Shown here one piece after another: positions 52,030 to 62,546 of a stretch of DNA of 64,000 nucleotides (positions are counted from its first letter, which is position 1; the number at the start of each line of letters is the position of its first letter). Position numbers and translations under genes: made by a program. The stretch is from an uncultured Anaerolineaceae bacterium (GTDB taxonomy: Bacteria; Chloroflexota; Anaerolineae; Anaerolineales; Anaerolineaceae): assembly GCA_927443345.1 (NCBI GenBank), contig CAKMKJ010000018.1, forward strand, positions 1-64,000. The letters run 5' to 3'. The notes below the pieces were generated by a model. The model made no database searches. It was not told the DNA's origin and saw nothing but the letters and a program-made list of their open reading frames with translations.

Positions 52030-54168
52030 ATGACAATCCAACCCGATTATCTTGAACGTGTCTATGCTGGAGTTCTTGGTAAAGTAATTGGCGTCTATCT
52101 TGGAAGACCCTTCGAAGGTTGGGATCATCAAGGGATCATAAAAGAATTTGGCGAAGTATGGTATTACGTTCATGAGAAATGTCGTGTACCGCTGATCGTC
52201 TCTGATGATGATATATCTGGTACCTTTACTTTTATCCGCGCATTGCCTGATTTCGGTAATTCAAAAGATATTACCCCAGCCCAGATTGGTCAGACCTGGC
52301 TGAATTATCTGATAGAGCACCGTACCATTCTGTGGTGGGGCGGATTGGGGAACTCAACCGAGCATACCGCTTACCTGCGCCTTAAACAAGGCATCCCTGC
52401 TCCGATTTCTGGCACAATTGCCACCAACGGTAAGGTCGTTGCTGAACAAATCGGCGCTCAAATATTCATTGATGGTTGGGCAATGGTAGCACCAGGCGAT
52501 CCGGCATTTGCAGCGGATTTGGCTAAGCGAGCTGCTTCGGTAAGCCACGATGGTGAGGCAGTTTATGCTGCTCAAGTACTTGCGGCAATGGAATCTTATG
52601 CTTTTTTAGAACCAGACATTGATAAATTAATTGACTGCGGTGTATCTTTCATCCCCAAAGATTCAGTCATTTACAAAATGATTTCAGATTTGCGTGAATG
52701 GCGCTCGACTTATAGCGATTGGTACGATGGCTTGCGCCAAATACAAGCCAAATATGGTTACGACAAATACGGTGGTAACTGCCACATTGTACCTAACCAT
52801 GCGCTGATCCAACTTGGGCTACTATATGGCGATGGCTCATTTGAAAAATCGCTAATGATCACCAATACGTCAGGGTGGGATACTGATTGCAATGCTGGTA
52901 ATATCGGTTGTCTGATGGGTATTCGCAACGGTCTGGCTGGATTTGAACCCGGCATGGATTTCCGTGGGCCAGTTGCAGACAGGCTTTACCTGCCCACGGC
53001 TGAAGGTTCTCATGTGATTAGTGATGCGCTGATAGAAAGTTACTCGATTGCCAATATTGGACGGGCATTACAGGGTTTGCCGGCTGTTTTGCCCAAAAAT
53101 GGCTCACGTTTTCATTTTGACCTACCCGGCGCAGTGCAGGGTTTTCAGGTCGAGAAATTAGTGGAAGGGAGAAGCCCTGCACAGATTTACAGTGCCGTTG
53201 GACATAGCCAAACCGGCAGCCGCAGCCTGGGTATTTCCTTCGCTCACACAGGTCCAGGTCAAGAGGCGCGGGTTGCTACGCCTACTTTCTTGCCGCAAGA
53301 TGCGATCAACATGAGTGGTTACGCATTGGCAGGATGCCCCACGCTGTATCCAGGTCAAACGGTAACCGCTTCACTGGAAGCAGATGTCGCAAATGCGGGT
53401 CCGGCAACTGTCCACCTTTATCTACGTCATTACGGACAAAAGGATATCCTCAAACGAGTTTATGGCCCATCTGTTTTGTTGGAGCCAGGTGAACGGACTT
53501 CTGATTTGAGTTGGCGCATTCCCGAAACAGGTAGCTTTCCCATCGCTGAGATTGGTCTGGAGATTGCTTCACCACAGAGACTCCCCGGTAACATCTATTT
53601 GGACTACCTGACCTGGTCGGGTGTACCGGATACAAGTTTTTCTCGTCCAGCGGAACTTGGATCCTCGTGGGATAACCCTGGAAAAGCCTGGCGCACCTCC
53701 TGGATCAGCAGCGCAAGCGACTTCGTGGATATTCGTGAAGGATTCCGCGTAATTCAGAATCAAGGCACAGGGCTATTAATTCAGGGTGGAGACTGGCAGG
53801 ATTATCGCGTGGAGTCGGTGATCACGCCACATTTGGTTTTAGCAGCTGGTTTAGCAGTGCGTGTGCAAGGTTTAAGCCGCTACTATGCACTAAAAGTAAT
53901 AGAAGGCCAAAAAATCCAAATGGTCAAAACCTGGTATGACCATGAAGTAATCTTGGGTGAGGCAGATTTCAAATGGGAATTTGGCCAGGCAGTTGAAATG
54001 GCTCTGGAAGTTGAAGGCCAGTGCATCAGAGGTTATGTAGATGGTACGATGCTCTTTTCCAGTGTTGATAATGATAACCCACTATTATCTGGTGGTGTCG
54101 CACTGCTGGTCACTGAAGGCCGCTTGTCTACTGAGAAAGTTCGCGTGGGACCGCTTTTGCGAAAATAA
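52030..54168 (+). CDS. ADP-ribosylglycohydrolase-family protein with C-terminal beta modules
   Basis: A 712-residue cytoplasmic protein. The N-terminal half (about 1-340) is an ADP-ribosylglycohydrolase fold with both metal-binding motifs: SDDDISGTF and NTSGWDTDCNAGNIG. The C-terminal half is made of beta-rich modules (a segment with TVHLYLRHYGQ, then a concanavalin-like part ending VRVGPLLRK). Such proteins occur in sugar operons next to ribokinase and probably release ribose from a riboside. AAAGGA precedes the ATG. Confidence 0.82.
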   Translation: MTIQPDYLERVYAGVLGKVIGVYLGRPFEGWDHQGIIKEFGEVWYYVHEKCRVPLIVSDDDISGTFTFIRALPDFGNSKDITPAQIGQTWLNYLIEHRTILWWGGLGNSTEHTAYLRLKQGIPAPISGTIATNGKVVAEQIGAQIFIDGWAMVAPGDPAFAADLAKRAASVSHDGEAVYAAQVLAAMESYAFLEPDIDKLIDCGVSFIPKDSVIYKMISDLREWRSTYSDWYDGLRQIQAKYGYDKYGGNCHIVPNHALIQLGLLYGDGSFEKSLMITNTSGWDTDCNAGNIGCLMGIRNGLAGFEPGMDFRGPVADRLYLPTAEGSHVISDALIESYSIANIGRALQGLPAVLPKNGSRFHFDLPGAVQGFQVEKLVEGRSPAQIYSAVGHSQTGSRSLGISFAHTGPGQEARVATPTFLPQDAINMSGYALAGCPTLYPGQTVTASLEADVANAGPATVHLYLRHYGQKDILKRVYGPSVLLEPGERTSDLSWRIPETGSFPIAEIGLEIASPQRLPGNIYLDYLTWSGVPDTSFSRPAELGSSWDNPGKAWRTSWISSASDFVDIREGFRVIQNQGTGLLIQGGDWQDYRVESVITPHLVLAAGLAVRVQGLSRYYALKVIEGQKIQMVKTWYDHEVILGEADFKWEFGQAVEMALEVEGQCIRGYVDGTMLFSSVDNDNPLLSGGVALLVTEGRLSTEKVRVGPLLRK

Positions 54169-54202
54169 AAAACGGTATCTTTTACAATCACAGGAGTAAG
54201 GA

Positions 54203-55114
54203 ATGACCGGAAATGTTCTCATTGTCGGCAGTCTAAATATGGACTTGATTGTGAACACAATGCACCATCCTGTAATTGGCGAAACAGTTTTGGGTGGAAA
54301 ATTTTCCACCGCACCTGGGGGTAAGGGCGCAAACCAGGCAATTTCAGCAGCACGTATGGGGGCTAAAGTAACCTTGATTGGTCGCGTAGGGTGTGATGGG
54401 TTTGGAGAGGAACTTCGAGCTGCTGCTATCAAAGATGGAATTGACACCACTTATATCACAATCGATGAACTATCTGCCACAGGGATTGCGTTAATTACTG
54501 TGGATTCAGAAGGACGCAATACCATTGTTGTAGCATCAGGGGCAAATTCAAATCTTACACCCGATCAATTGTATAGAGAAGAAGATGCTTTTGCTGCAGC
54601 TGATGTATTTGTAACCCAACTGGAAAACCCACTTGAAACCATCAATGAAGCGATAAAAATGGCAGTAAAACACAACCTGGTTGTGATTCTAAATCCTGCC
54701 CCGGCTCGCCCACTGAGCACGGAACTGTTATCACAAGTTGATTACCTGATTCCCAATGAAATCGAGGCAATGCAAATCACCGGTGAAACTTCAATTGCTT
54801 CTGCAATAGATAAGTTACTCCAGATGGGAGTTCGCAACCTGATCATCACCCTGGGAGAACAAGGAGTCCTGATTGCGACTGCGCGTGGACAGGAGAAACT
54901 GCCTGCTTACCATGTGAAGGCGGTAGATACGGTTGCCGCGGGGGATGCTTTTGTGGGCACATTTGCCTCAGGTTTGGCTGATAATTTGAGCGTAGTATCT
55001 GCCGTGCGACTGGGAATTGCAGCCGCTGGTATTTCAGTTACCAGACCCGGTGCACAGCCTTCTTTGCCAACACTGACAGAAGTAAAAGAATTCATTAATG
55101 CCCAGAAAGCATGA
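54203..55114 (+). CDS. rbsK: Ribokinase (PfkB family)
   Basis: A 303-residue sugar kinase that would phosphorylate ribose. N-terminal signature APGGKGANQAISAARMG, and catalytic C-terminal motif DTVAAGDAFVGTFASGLA with the base Asp. The GSLNMDLIV opening is typical of ribokinases. AGGAG precedes the ATG. Coupling with the upstream glycohydrolase suggests ribose-5-phosphate formation from a riboside. The stop overlaps the start of a broken cupin-like gene. Confidence 0.9.
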   Translation: MTGNVLIVGSLNMDLIVNTMHHPVIGETVLGGKFSTAPGGKGANQAISAARMGAKVTLIGRVGCDGFGEELRAAAIKDGIDTTYITIDELSATGIALITVDSEGRNTIVVASGANSNLTPDQLYREEDAFAAADVFVTQLENPLETINEAIKMAVKHNLVVILNPAPARPLSTELLSQVDYLIPNEIEAMQITGETSIASAIDKLLQMGVRNLIITLGEQGVLIATARGQEKLPAYHVKAVDTVAAGDAFVGTFASGLADNLSVVSAVRLGIAAAGISVTRPGAQPSLPTLTEVKEFINAQKA

Positions 55115-55510
55115 TATATAAAACGAGAAAAGTAAATGGTAAAGCCATAAACAATCCAATGATCTCGCCAGCTAGTGCTGCTCAAATTGTTGAGGCGCAA
55201 TGGGGTCAAATTATCTTGGATGTGGGGGTTCTACAGAAGAAGTCTGAAGGGCTAACTGTTGGCAAATGAGAGATCAGACCGGGTTTTAGTAACCCAAAAT
55301 ACATTTATCCCTACTGCGAAGAGGTTTTGGTGGTGTTGCAAAGAAAAATTTCTCACACAACCTTCGCTTGGAACGAAGTGTTCATTAAAACAGACGATGC
55401 CATTACCGTACCAAAGAGATTTTTGCACGAGGCGTGCACCAATGGAAGCAAAGAAGAGGTGTTATAAATTGCTTTATCCTCAGCCAACGGGAAGTGTAAA
55501 GTGAATGACA
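55111..55510 (+). pseudogene. Broken cupin-like gene
   Basis: An ATG overlapping the ribokinase stop opens a 52-codon frame that ends in TGA. After a frame change, coding resumes with a cupin-like stretch (EEVLVVLQRKISHTT, then DDAITVPKRFLHEA), again ending in a stop. Both parts fit one cupin-fold protein that has decayed by at least one frameshift and one stop. Confidence 0.55.
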
Positions 55511-55550
55511 AACTAGTTCTCTTAACCATGTTGAATAATTTGACCGGGGT

Positions 55551-55775
55551 GTGACAGTTGAAGAATCCTTTGACCAACATCTTACGTTGAACCTGCGTGT
55601 ATTAGACTTTGATAACAACCTGGTTGTATATTCTGTGGAGTATCTGGCTTTTACCGAAGAGCAGCAATTCTGTAGAGTGACTGACCTGCGAGGGCTGAAA
55701 ATCTACACACTCTTCAAAGTTGGAATTTGCGGGAAAATCGACCAAGGCAAGTGGTTTTTCAGGACATTATCTTAG
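55551..55775 (+). pseudogene. Fragment of unknown gene
   Basis: A 74-codon open stretch (with LNLRVLDFDNNLVVYSVEYLAF) without a start context or recognisable family. It lies between the broken cupin gene and the truncated DUF4380 gene and is likely a remnant. Confidence 0.35.
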
Positions 55776-55872
55776 AAAAAAATTTGAGATAATTTACAAA
55801 AAAACAATTAAGACAGATTCACAGACTAGGCGTTGGTGTCTCATTTTGTCTTAAGATTGGAAAGTTGGGAAA

Positions 55873-56592
55873 TTGAGAATAATTCTTATTTTATATTTCG
55901 AATTTATCAACTATTCTTTAATATCGAAATTAGGGCCACTTAAACGTCGAACACACCCCGTAGAGATCCTCGCCATCCCCAACGGACTTTCTGTCACCCA
56001 ACCTACCGAACCAGATACCGGCATCCAAAAATCCTTGCGTATCGAACTGTCGGGAGACCAGCCAAAAGTCACCATCACCCACATGCTGACCAATTACAAT
56101 GCCTGGGCGGTGGAATGCGCGCCCTGGGCGATCACACAATTCAAAACGGGCGGCGTTGCTATCCTACCACTCAATCGTGCTGACACAGGCTTATTGCCGA
56201 ACGGTTCCCTGGCGATCTGGTCATACACAGATATGTCCAGCCCGTGCCTTCGTTGGGGGCGGGAACACATCTGGCTTCACGCACAAATGACCTCATCCTT
56301 CAAGATTGGTTTTCCCAATCCCCGCGGTTGGCTTACATACACCTTGAATGGCACTTTATTTGTCAAACGCGCTGTTTATCAAGCAGGTTCTGAGTATTAT
56401 GACTTCGGCAGTTCCAGCGAATGTTACTGCTGTGATTCATTCTTCGAACTTGAAACCCTGGCTCCCATCACTAGACTCCAGCCAGGTGCACCCGTATCGC
56501 ATATTGAAACCTGGGAACTCTACAAAACCAGCATATCCACTCAAAACGAACAAGACATTCGCGTGTTGATACAAGACCTGAACCTGGAATAA
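55873..56592 (+). pseudogene. N-terminally truncated DUF4380 gene
   Basis: The 239-codon frame matches DUF4380 proteins (ILAIPNGLSVTQPTEPDTGIQKSL-like and NYNAWAVECAPWAITQF segments) only from about residue 28 onward. The family's N-terminal 70 or so residues are replaced by a short hydrophobic stretch lacking similarity. The remaining frame is undamaged. It directly precedes the arabinose operon, so the truncated product may still be made. The family's function is unknown, though a carbohydrate-binding fold is likely. Confidence 0.55.
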
Positions 56593-56617
56593 CGACTACA
56601 ACATACAGGAGATGAAC

Positions 56618-58216
56618 ATGAAGAAAGATGGCATTGAAAAAGCAATCGCCAACGGAAAAACCGCACTCGGTATCGAATTCGGCTCAACGCGCATCAAGGT
56701 GGTGTTGATTGGCGAGGATCATACGCCGATTGCCTCGGGAAGCCATGAGTGGGAAAATCGTTACGAAAACGGTATGTGGACTTACAGCATGGAGATAGTC
56801 TGGGCCGGGTTACAGGAAAGTTACCGCAACCTGGCTGCCGATGTACAAACCCGGTACAACACCCCGCTCCAAAAAATAGGGGGGATGGGTTTTAGCGGGA
56901 TGATGCATGGCTACATGGCCTTTGACAAAAACGGCAACCAGCTTGTCCCGTTCCGCACATGGCGGAACACCATGACGGAAGAGGCTGCAGAACAACTAAC
57001 GGAGTTGTTCCAATTTAACATTCCCCAACGCTGGAGCATCGCCCATCTCTACCAGGCAATTTTGAACAAAGAGCCACACGTCAAAGCAATTGCTCATCTC
57101 ACCACACTGGCGGGCTACGTCCACTGGATGCTGACCGGGCAGAGGGTAATTGGAGTGGGTGAAGCTTCGGGGATGTTCCCGATTGACAGCAATACCAACG
57201 ACTTCGATCGATGTATGCTCAGACAGTTCAATGAACTTCTCAAAGCGGAAACCATTTCGTGGACACTGCACGATATTTTACCAAAAGTTCTCGTGGCGGG
57301 GGAGTCTGCGGGTGTGTTGACCGAAGAAGGCGCAAAACTGCTCGACCCCGATGGACAACTGAGGGCGGGGATCCCACTCTGTCCGCCTGAGGGGGATGCA
57401 GGCACGGGGATGGTGGCGACCAACAGCGTCGCAGTCCGCACCGGCAACGTCTCCGCCGGGACATCCGTCTTTGCCATGATCGTTCTGGAAAAAGCACTAT
57501 CGAAGGTGTACCCCGAGATTGACATGGTCACCACGCCGACCGGCAAACCGGTGGCGATGGTGCACTCGAACAACTGCACATCTGACCTGAACGACTGGAT
57601 CGGTCTGTTTGAAGAATTTACCCGCGCACTGGGCGTAGATATCCCCCAGTCGCGCCTGTTTGAAATGCTCTACCAGCAGGCGATCAAAGGTGACCCCGAT
57701 GCGGGTGGGCTGCTAGCCTACAACTATGTTTCGGGCGAGCACATCACCCACATGGAACGGGGATGCCCACTTTTTGTGCGCACGCCTGAAAATCGCTTCA
57801 CACTAGCAAATTTTATGCGAGTGAATCTGTTCTCGTCGCTGGGCGCGTTGAAAATCGGAATGGACATTCTTTTCGAGCAGGAGCAGGTAAAGATCGACCA
57901 GGTTCTTGGTCATGGGGGTTTCTTCAAAACGAAGGATGTGGGGCAAAAGATCATGGCAGCAGCGATGAATGTTCCCGTTTCGGTGATGGAGACGGCCGGG
58001 GAAGGTGGCGCGTGGGGCATTGCCCTGCTGGCGGCGTACATGCTTCGCAAGGGAAACTATCCGCTGGAAGCCTATCTCACCAAAAAAGTCTTTACCGGTG
58101 AAAACAGCACCACCATCGCTCCCGACTCGGCTGATGTCGATGGTTTTTCCACATTCATGGATTGGTACAAAAAGGGACTTGTCATCGAAAGAGCTGCCGT
58201 GGATGCGCTGAAGTAG
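56618..58216 (+). CDS. FGGY-family kinase, probable ribulokinase
   Basis: A 532-residue sugar kinase. N-terminal phosphate motif [16 protein letters not shown], substrate-region [15 protein letters not shown], and C-terminal adenosine-site motif [25 protein letters not shown] with [14 protein letters not shown]. It is not a typical AraB in sequence style but stands in the ribulokinase position, before araD and araA. The ATG at 56618 is preferred to that at 56612 because AGGAG abuts the latter. Confidence 0.85.
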   Translation: MKKDGIEKAIANGKTALGIEFGSTRIKVVLIGEDHTPIASGSHEWENRYENGMWTYSMEIVWAGLQESYRNLAADVQTRYNTPLQKIGGMGFSGMMHGYMAFDKNGNQLVPFRTWRNTMTEEAAEQLTELFQFNIPQRWSIAHLYQAILNKEPHVKAIAHLTTLAGYVHWMLTGQRVIGVGEASGMFPIDSNTNDFDRCMLRQFNELLKAETISWTLHDILPKVLVAGESAGVLTEEGAKLLDPDGQLRAGIPLCPPEGDAGTGMVATNSVAVRTGNVSAGTSVFAMIVLEKALSKVYPEIDMVTTPTGKPVAMVHSNNCTSDLNDWIGLFEEFTRALGVDIPQSRLFEMLYQQAIKGDPDAGGLLAYNYVSGEHITHMERGCPLFVRTPENRFTLANFMRVNLFSSLGALKIGMDILFEQEQVKIDQVLGHGGFFKTKDVGQKIMAAAMNVPVSVMETAGEGGAWGIALLAAYMLRKGNYPLEAYLTKKVFTGENSTTIAPDSADVDGFSTFMDWYKKGLVIERAAVDALK

Positions 58217-58250
58217 AGGATTGACAATAAGGAAGTGAGGAAGAACGGAC

Positions 58251-59213
58251 ATGCAAACGTATCGCTTAGGTATTTCTGATATTGATACTTCTCGCATCGG
58301 ATATGGCTGCATGAATATCTGGGGCTCTTGGGACGATACATCGCTTAATGATGACGACCGTGCCAGGGCGTTGAAGTCGCTGCAGGTGGCGCAGGACCGT
58401 GGCATTAATTTTTTTGACCATGCCGATATTTATTGTCAGGGAAAATCGGAAGAAGTCTTTGCAGAATTATGGAAACGATCACCAAACCTGCGCGCACGCA
58501 TTTTCATACAAACCAAATGTGGCATTCGCTTTGCGCCGCCTTTACATCGCTTCGATTTTTCTTTTGACCATATTATCACCTCTGTGGAACAGAGTCTACA
58601 ACGTCTGCGGTCCGATTACATTGATGTGCTTCTTCTACTCCGCCCCGACCCGCTTGTGGACCCTGAAGAAGTGGCGCGCGCCTTTGATACCTTGCACAAC
58701 GCAGGCAAGGTACGCTGGTTTGGGGTAAGTAATCATACGGCAGCACAAATGGAATTTCTGCAAAAGTGCCTTGATCAACCTATTGTTGTCAATCAGGTGG
58801 AGTTTAATCTTATTCACACCCACATCCTTGATGAAGGTATTTTATTCAACCAGGACAATCCGCGGCTTACGCGAAATGAAGCTGTGATCGAGTATTGCCG
58901 CTTGCACAACATCACTCTTCAGGCATGGGCACCGCTGGCGACGGGTAGACTTTCTGGCAAGCCTCACAATAATGATGATATCCACATAAAAAAAACTGCA
59001 GAACTGGTTGCACAGATGGCGGTGGAAAAGGGTGTTCAACCCGAAGCAATTCTGATCGCGTGGAGCTCGCGTCATCCAGCGAATATCCAACCTTTACCGG
59101 GCACGACCAAAGCTGAACGCATTCATGCTGCATGTGAAGCAGAACATATCAACCTGACTCGTGAAGAATGGTATGGCTTGTCCCTTGCAGGTCGCAGCGA
59201 AGCCCTGCCATAG
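58251..59213 (+). CDS. Aldo/keto reductase of the arabinose operon
   Basis: A 320-residue NAD(P)H-dependent oxidoreductase of the YdhF-like AKR branch. Catalytic Asp and Tyr are in FFDHADIYCQGKSE, Lys in IQTKCGIR. The residue after DVLLLLRPDP is Arg where many AKRs have His. Cofactor segment PGTTKAERI near the end. GAGGAAG precedes the ATG. It could reduce a pentose or related aldehyde. Confidence 0.88.
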   Translation: MQTYRLGISDIDTSRIGYGCMNIWGSWDDTSLNDDDRARALKSLQVAQDRGINFFDHADIYCQGKSEEVFAELWKRSPNLRARIFIQTKCGIRFAPPLHRFDFSFDHIITSVEQSLQRLRSDYIDVLLLLRPDPLVDPEEVARAFDTLHNAGKVRWFGVSNHTAAQMEFLQKCLDQPIVVNQVEFNLIHTHILDEGILFNQDNPRLTRNEAVIEYCRLHNITLQAWAPLATGRLSGKPHNNDDIHIKKTAELVAQMAVEKGVQPEAILIAWSSRHPANIQPLPGTTKAERIHAACEAEHINLTREEWYGLSLAGRSEALP

Positions 59214-59254
59214 AATTCTCGGGTGTATTAAACCACCGATGATTGGAGATAAAA

Positions 59255-59896
59255 ATGCTAGAAAAATTAAAAGAACAACTGGTGCAATTGCACCTTGAGC
59301 TGCCAAAAAACAATCTGGTGATGTGGACGGGGGGCAACATCAGTGCCCGCGATCCAGAAACCGGGTTGGTGGCCATCAAGGCCAGCGGGATCCGCTATGA
59401 GGAGATGGGTCCGGAACATATCGTGGTAGTGGATAAGGACGGGAAAGTAGTTGAAGGTAATTTCAGGCCGTCGTCGGACATGTTCAGCCACCTGTATATC
59501 TACAAACACCGCCCGGATGTGGGCGGCGTGGTGCATACCCACTCGCGTTATGCTACGGCTTTTGCAGCGGTTGGCAAGCCCATTCCATGTGTGTTGACAG
59601 CGATTGCCGATGAGTTTGGCGGACCGATCCCCTGCGCCGGATTTGCGCTAATCGGTGATGAAGCGATCGGGAAAGTCGTGATTGAGAGCATTGGTAAGTC
59701 CCCGGCGGTGCTGCTCAAGAATCATGGTGTGTTTACCATCGGTAGAAATGCACGGGCTGCGGTCAAGGCGGCAGTGATGACCGAAGACGCCGCCGCCACA
59801 GTCTGGCTGGCGCTGCAGATCGGCACGCCGGATGATATTCCTCAGAAAGATGTGGATAAGTTACACAACCGCTACACGCGTGTATACGGACAGTAA
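59255..59896 (+). CDS. araD: L-ribulose-5-phosphate 4-epimerase
   Basis: Converts L-ribulose 5-phosphate to D-xylulose 5-phosphate. The 213-residue class II aldolase-fold protein has the phosphate-binding TGGNISARD, KASG and the zinc ligands in VVHTHSRYATAFA, plus LLKNHGVFTIG. The ATG at 59255 follows GGAGAT; an upstream in-frame TTG overlaps that site. Related fuculose-phosphate aldolases are similar, but neighbouring araA settles the role. Confidence 0.9.
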   Translation: MLEKLKEQLVQLHLELPKNNLVMWTGGNISARDPETGLVAIKASGIRYEEMGPEHIVVVDKDGKVVEGNFRPSSDMFSHLYIYKHRPDVGGVVHTHSRYATAFAAVGKPIPCVLTAIADEFGGPIPCAGFALIGDEAIGKVVIESIGKSPAVLLKNHGVFTIGRNARAAVKAAVMTEDAAATVWLALQIGTPDDIPQKDVDKLHNRYTRVYGQ

Positions 59897-59928
59897 TCCA
59901 AAATCGCAATAATTAAAGAGGAGCTACC

Positions 59929-61440
59929 ATGATCGATCTTAAGCAGTACGAAGTCTGGTTCGTGACCGGAAGTCAGCACCTGTATGGCCCGAAGACACTC
60001 GAGCAGGTTGCCGAACACTCGAAAGAGATTGCGGCGGCTCTGAGTGCGTCTAAACACTTTCCTATACAGGTGGTTTTCAAACCCGTGTTGACCACGCCTA
60101 ACGCGATTAGCGAGTTATGCCTTGAAGCCAATTCTGCGAAGAACTGCATCGGTCTCATCACCTGGATGCACACTTTTTCGCCCGCCAAAATGTGGATCGC
60201 GGGTTTGACCATGCTCAAGAAACCGTTTGTGCATTTGCATACGCAATACAACCGTGAAATCCCCTGGGATGAGATCGACATGGATTTTATGAACCTAAAC
60301 CAGGCAGCGCATGGCGACCGCGAGTTCGGTTTCATCGGCTCACGGCTACGGCTGGAGCGGAAAGTCGTAGTCGGCTACTGGCAGGATGACGAAGTTCAGC
60401 GCGAATTGGGCGTTTGGGCGCGCGCAGCTTCCGCATGGGCTGACTGGCAGGGCGCAAAAGTGGCCCGCTTTGGTGACAACATGCGCGATGTCGCTGTCAC
60501 CGAAGGCGATAAAGTTCAGGCGCAGATTCAATTCGGGTATGATGTCTACGGTTACGGTGTAGGTGACCTTGTCAGAGCAGTCAACGATACCAGCAACGCA
60601 GAAACCAACCAGATGATGCAGGCTTATCTCGACGAGTACGATGTCGCTGCGGTGTTGCGCCTTGGCGGCGAACGCAACCCATCACTGAGAGAAGGTGCAC
60701 GGATCGAAGTCGGCATGCGTAACTTCCTCGCGTCGGGTAATTTCAAGGCTTTCACTACTACCTTTGAGGATCTGCACGGCCTGGCGCAATTGCCCGGACT
60801 AGCCGTCCAGCGCCTGATGCGTGATGGCTACGGCTTCGGCGCGGAAGGCGACTGGAAGACCTCAGCCCTTGTCCGCGCCATGAAGGTTATGGCTGCCGGA
60901 TTACCAGGCGGCGTTTCGTTTATGGAAGATTACACCTACCATTTCAGTGCCAATGGAGACAAAGTGCTTGGCGCGCATATGCTTGAAATCTGCGAATCGA
61001 TCGCAAAACCCGGTGCCAAGCCCAAATTGGATATCCTGCCACTTTCGATCGGCGGGAAGGCTGACCCGTTGCGCCTAATCTTTGATGCCAATACTGGTCC
61101 TGCAATCGGAGCATCCATTATGGATATGGGTCAGCGCTTCCGGATGGTGGCAAATATTGTTGATGTTGTCCCAACCGATCAGCCGCTTCCCAAGCTGCCT
61201 GTGGCACGCGCCTTATGGCTGCCCCGCCCTAACCTGAAAACTGCTGCCGCGGCCTGGATCTACGCCGGCGGCGCGCATCATACTAGTTTCAGTTATGCAG
61301 TCACAGCTGAACATTTACATGATTTTGCGGAGATGGCAGGAATTGAATTCATTTTGATTGACGAAAAAACTCGTGTTCATGAATTTGTTGAAAAACTTCG
61401 TTGGAATGACCTTTACTATCATTTATTTAAAGGGATATAG
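59929..61440 (+). CDS. araA: L-arabinose isomerase
   Basis: Converts L-arabinose to L-ribulose. At 503 residues it has the normal length. The opening [14 protein letters not shown] is diagnostic. Metal and substrate residues lie in GEGDW-like [34 protein letters not shown] and [16 protein letters not shown] precedes the ATG. Together with the FGGY kinase and AraD it completes the arabinose-to-xylulose-5-phosphate route. Confidence 0.97.
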   Translation: MIDLKQYEVWFVTGSQHLYGPKTLEQVAEHSKEIAAALSASKHFPIQVVFKPVLTTPNAISELCLEANSAKNCIGLITWMHTFSPAKMWIAGLTMLKKPFVHLHTQYNREIPWDEIDMDFMNLNQAAHGDREFGFIGSRLRLERKVVVGYWQDDEVQRELGVWARAASAWADWQGAKVARFGDNMRDVAVTEGDKVQAQIQFGYDVYGYGVGDLVRAVNDTSNAETNQMMQAYLDEYDVAAVLRLGGERNPSLREGARIEVGMRNFLASGNFKAFTTTFEDLHGLAQLPGLAVQRLMRDGYGFGAEGDWKTSALVRAMKVMAAGLPGGVSFMEDYTYHFSANGDKVLGAHMLEICESIAKPGAKPKLDILPLSIGGKADPLRLIFDANTGPAIGASIMDMGQRFRMVANIVDVVPTDQPLPKLPVARALWLPRPNLKTAAAAWIYAGGAHHTSFSYAVTAEHLHDFAEMAGIEFILIDEKTRVHEFVEKLRWNDLYYHLFKGI

Positions 61441-61640
61441 CTCATGTGGACCTTTTTCAATGTTAGAGGATCAGCGTTACTAAGTGAAAAGGTCACTCGA
61501 TTTATCGTTCAAAAAACATCTCATACAATCGATGCATTTAATACGGTTAATTATTCGGATTCAATGAGAGTAAGTATATTTATTTCCTTGAATTTTTTTT
61601 AGCGACAAATAGTTTGGATCGTTTCAAAGGATGGATGAAG

Positions 61641-62546
61641 ATGTCAACTCCTGAAGGTCACTTGGTTGTGATCAAAGATATTGCCAAGTTGTGCAACGTC
61701 TCACCCCAAACTGTCTCTAGGGTGCTCAACCAGCGGAATGATGTTTCACCAGAAACTCGTAGTCGGATCGAACGCGTTATTGCTGAAACAGGATACCAAC
61801 CTTCGATCCTTGCACGAAGTCTCGCTAATCGTCGTAAATTTAAAAGTGGAGCAGATGTTGAATGGGAGAATAATGTCGATTTGACAATCACTCGACATTC
61901 AAAGCTGCAAATTTTACCGAACAGTATGTGGGTAATGACTGGAGATTCAATCACTGCTTGTCAGCGTGATCTGAATAATTCAGCCGATTTGGGCAAAGGA
62001 TATGTTAGTTTTATAGACGGATTACTCACTGCTCGTTACCCTTTCCACCACATAAGAGTGCTCAATCAGGGTGTTCCGGGTAACACAGTCCGCGAATTGC
62101 AGTCACGCTGGCAAACGGACGTAATAAACCTAAACCCGGATTGGCTCTCTGTTTGTATTGGCATTAACGATGTTTGGCAGCAATTCGATGGCAATCACGA
62201 AGGACAGTCTCTTGCTACGCTAACAGAGTATGAGCATACCCTCGATAAGTTGCTGACAATTACCAGACCCAAACTCAAAGGACTAGTTTTAATGACACCT
62301 TACTTTATCCAGCCACGCGGTGAACCCATGCGGACGATGATGGATGCTTACAGCGCAGCAGTGCAGTGTCTCGCTCAAAAATATCAGGCAATTTTTGTGG
62401 ATACCCAGGCGTTCTTTGACAGCGCTGTGGAGCATGTCTCTGTTGAAACCCTAACCTGGGATCGCGTTCATCTGACCATCCCTGGTCATATGATTCTTGC
62501 GCGGGCTGTCTTGCAGTCCGTTTGTTTTGAGTGGAGCGAAATATGA
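61641..62546 (+). CDS. LacI-type HTH fused to an SGNH hydrolase
   Basis: A 301-residue chimera. Residues 10-65 are a full LacI DNA-binding domain (IKDIAKLCNVSPQTVSRVLN, ETGYQPSILARSL). After a 20-residue linker without a sugar-binding domain, residues 88-300 form an SGNH/GDSL hydrolase with all four blocks: GDSI with Ser103, GNT with Gly147-Asn148, GIND with Asn176, and DRVH with Asp274 and His277. The frame is intact throughout. Related SGNH proteins deacetylate plant polysaccharides. It may be a DNA-binding esterase or the result of a deletion joining two genes. Confidence 0.85.
   Translation: MSTPEGHLVVIKDIAKLCNVSPQTVSRVLNQRNDVSPETRSRIERVIAETGYQPSILARSLANRRKFKSGADVEWENNVDLTITRHSKLQILPNSMWVMTGDSITACQRDLNNSADLGKGYVSFIDGLLTARYPFHHIRVLNQGVPGNTVRELQSRWQTDVINLNPDWLSVCIGINDVWQQFDGNHEGQSLATLTEYEHTLDKLLTITRPKLKGLVLMTPYFIQPRGEPMRTMMDAYSAAVQCLAQKYQAIFVDTQAFFDSAVEHVSVETLTWDRVHLTIPGHMILARAVLQSVCFEWSEI

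Noticed and set aside
55795-55860. A fourth copy of the regulon box (TTTTGTC word near 55845)
   Set aside because: Only the first seven bases match and no partner lies 21 bp away.
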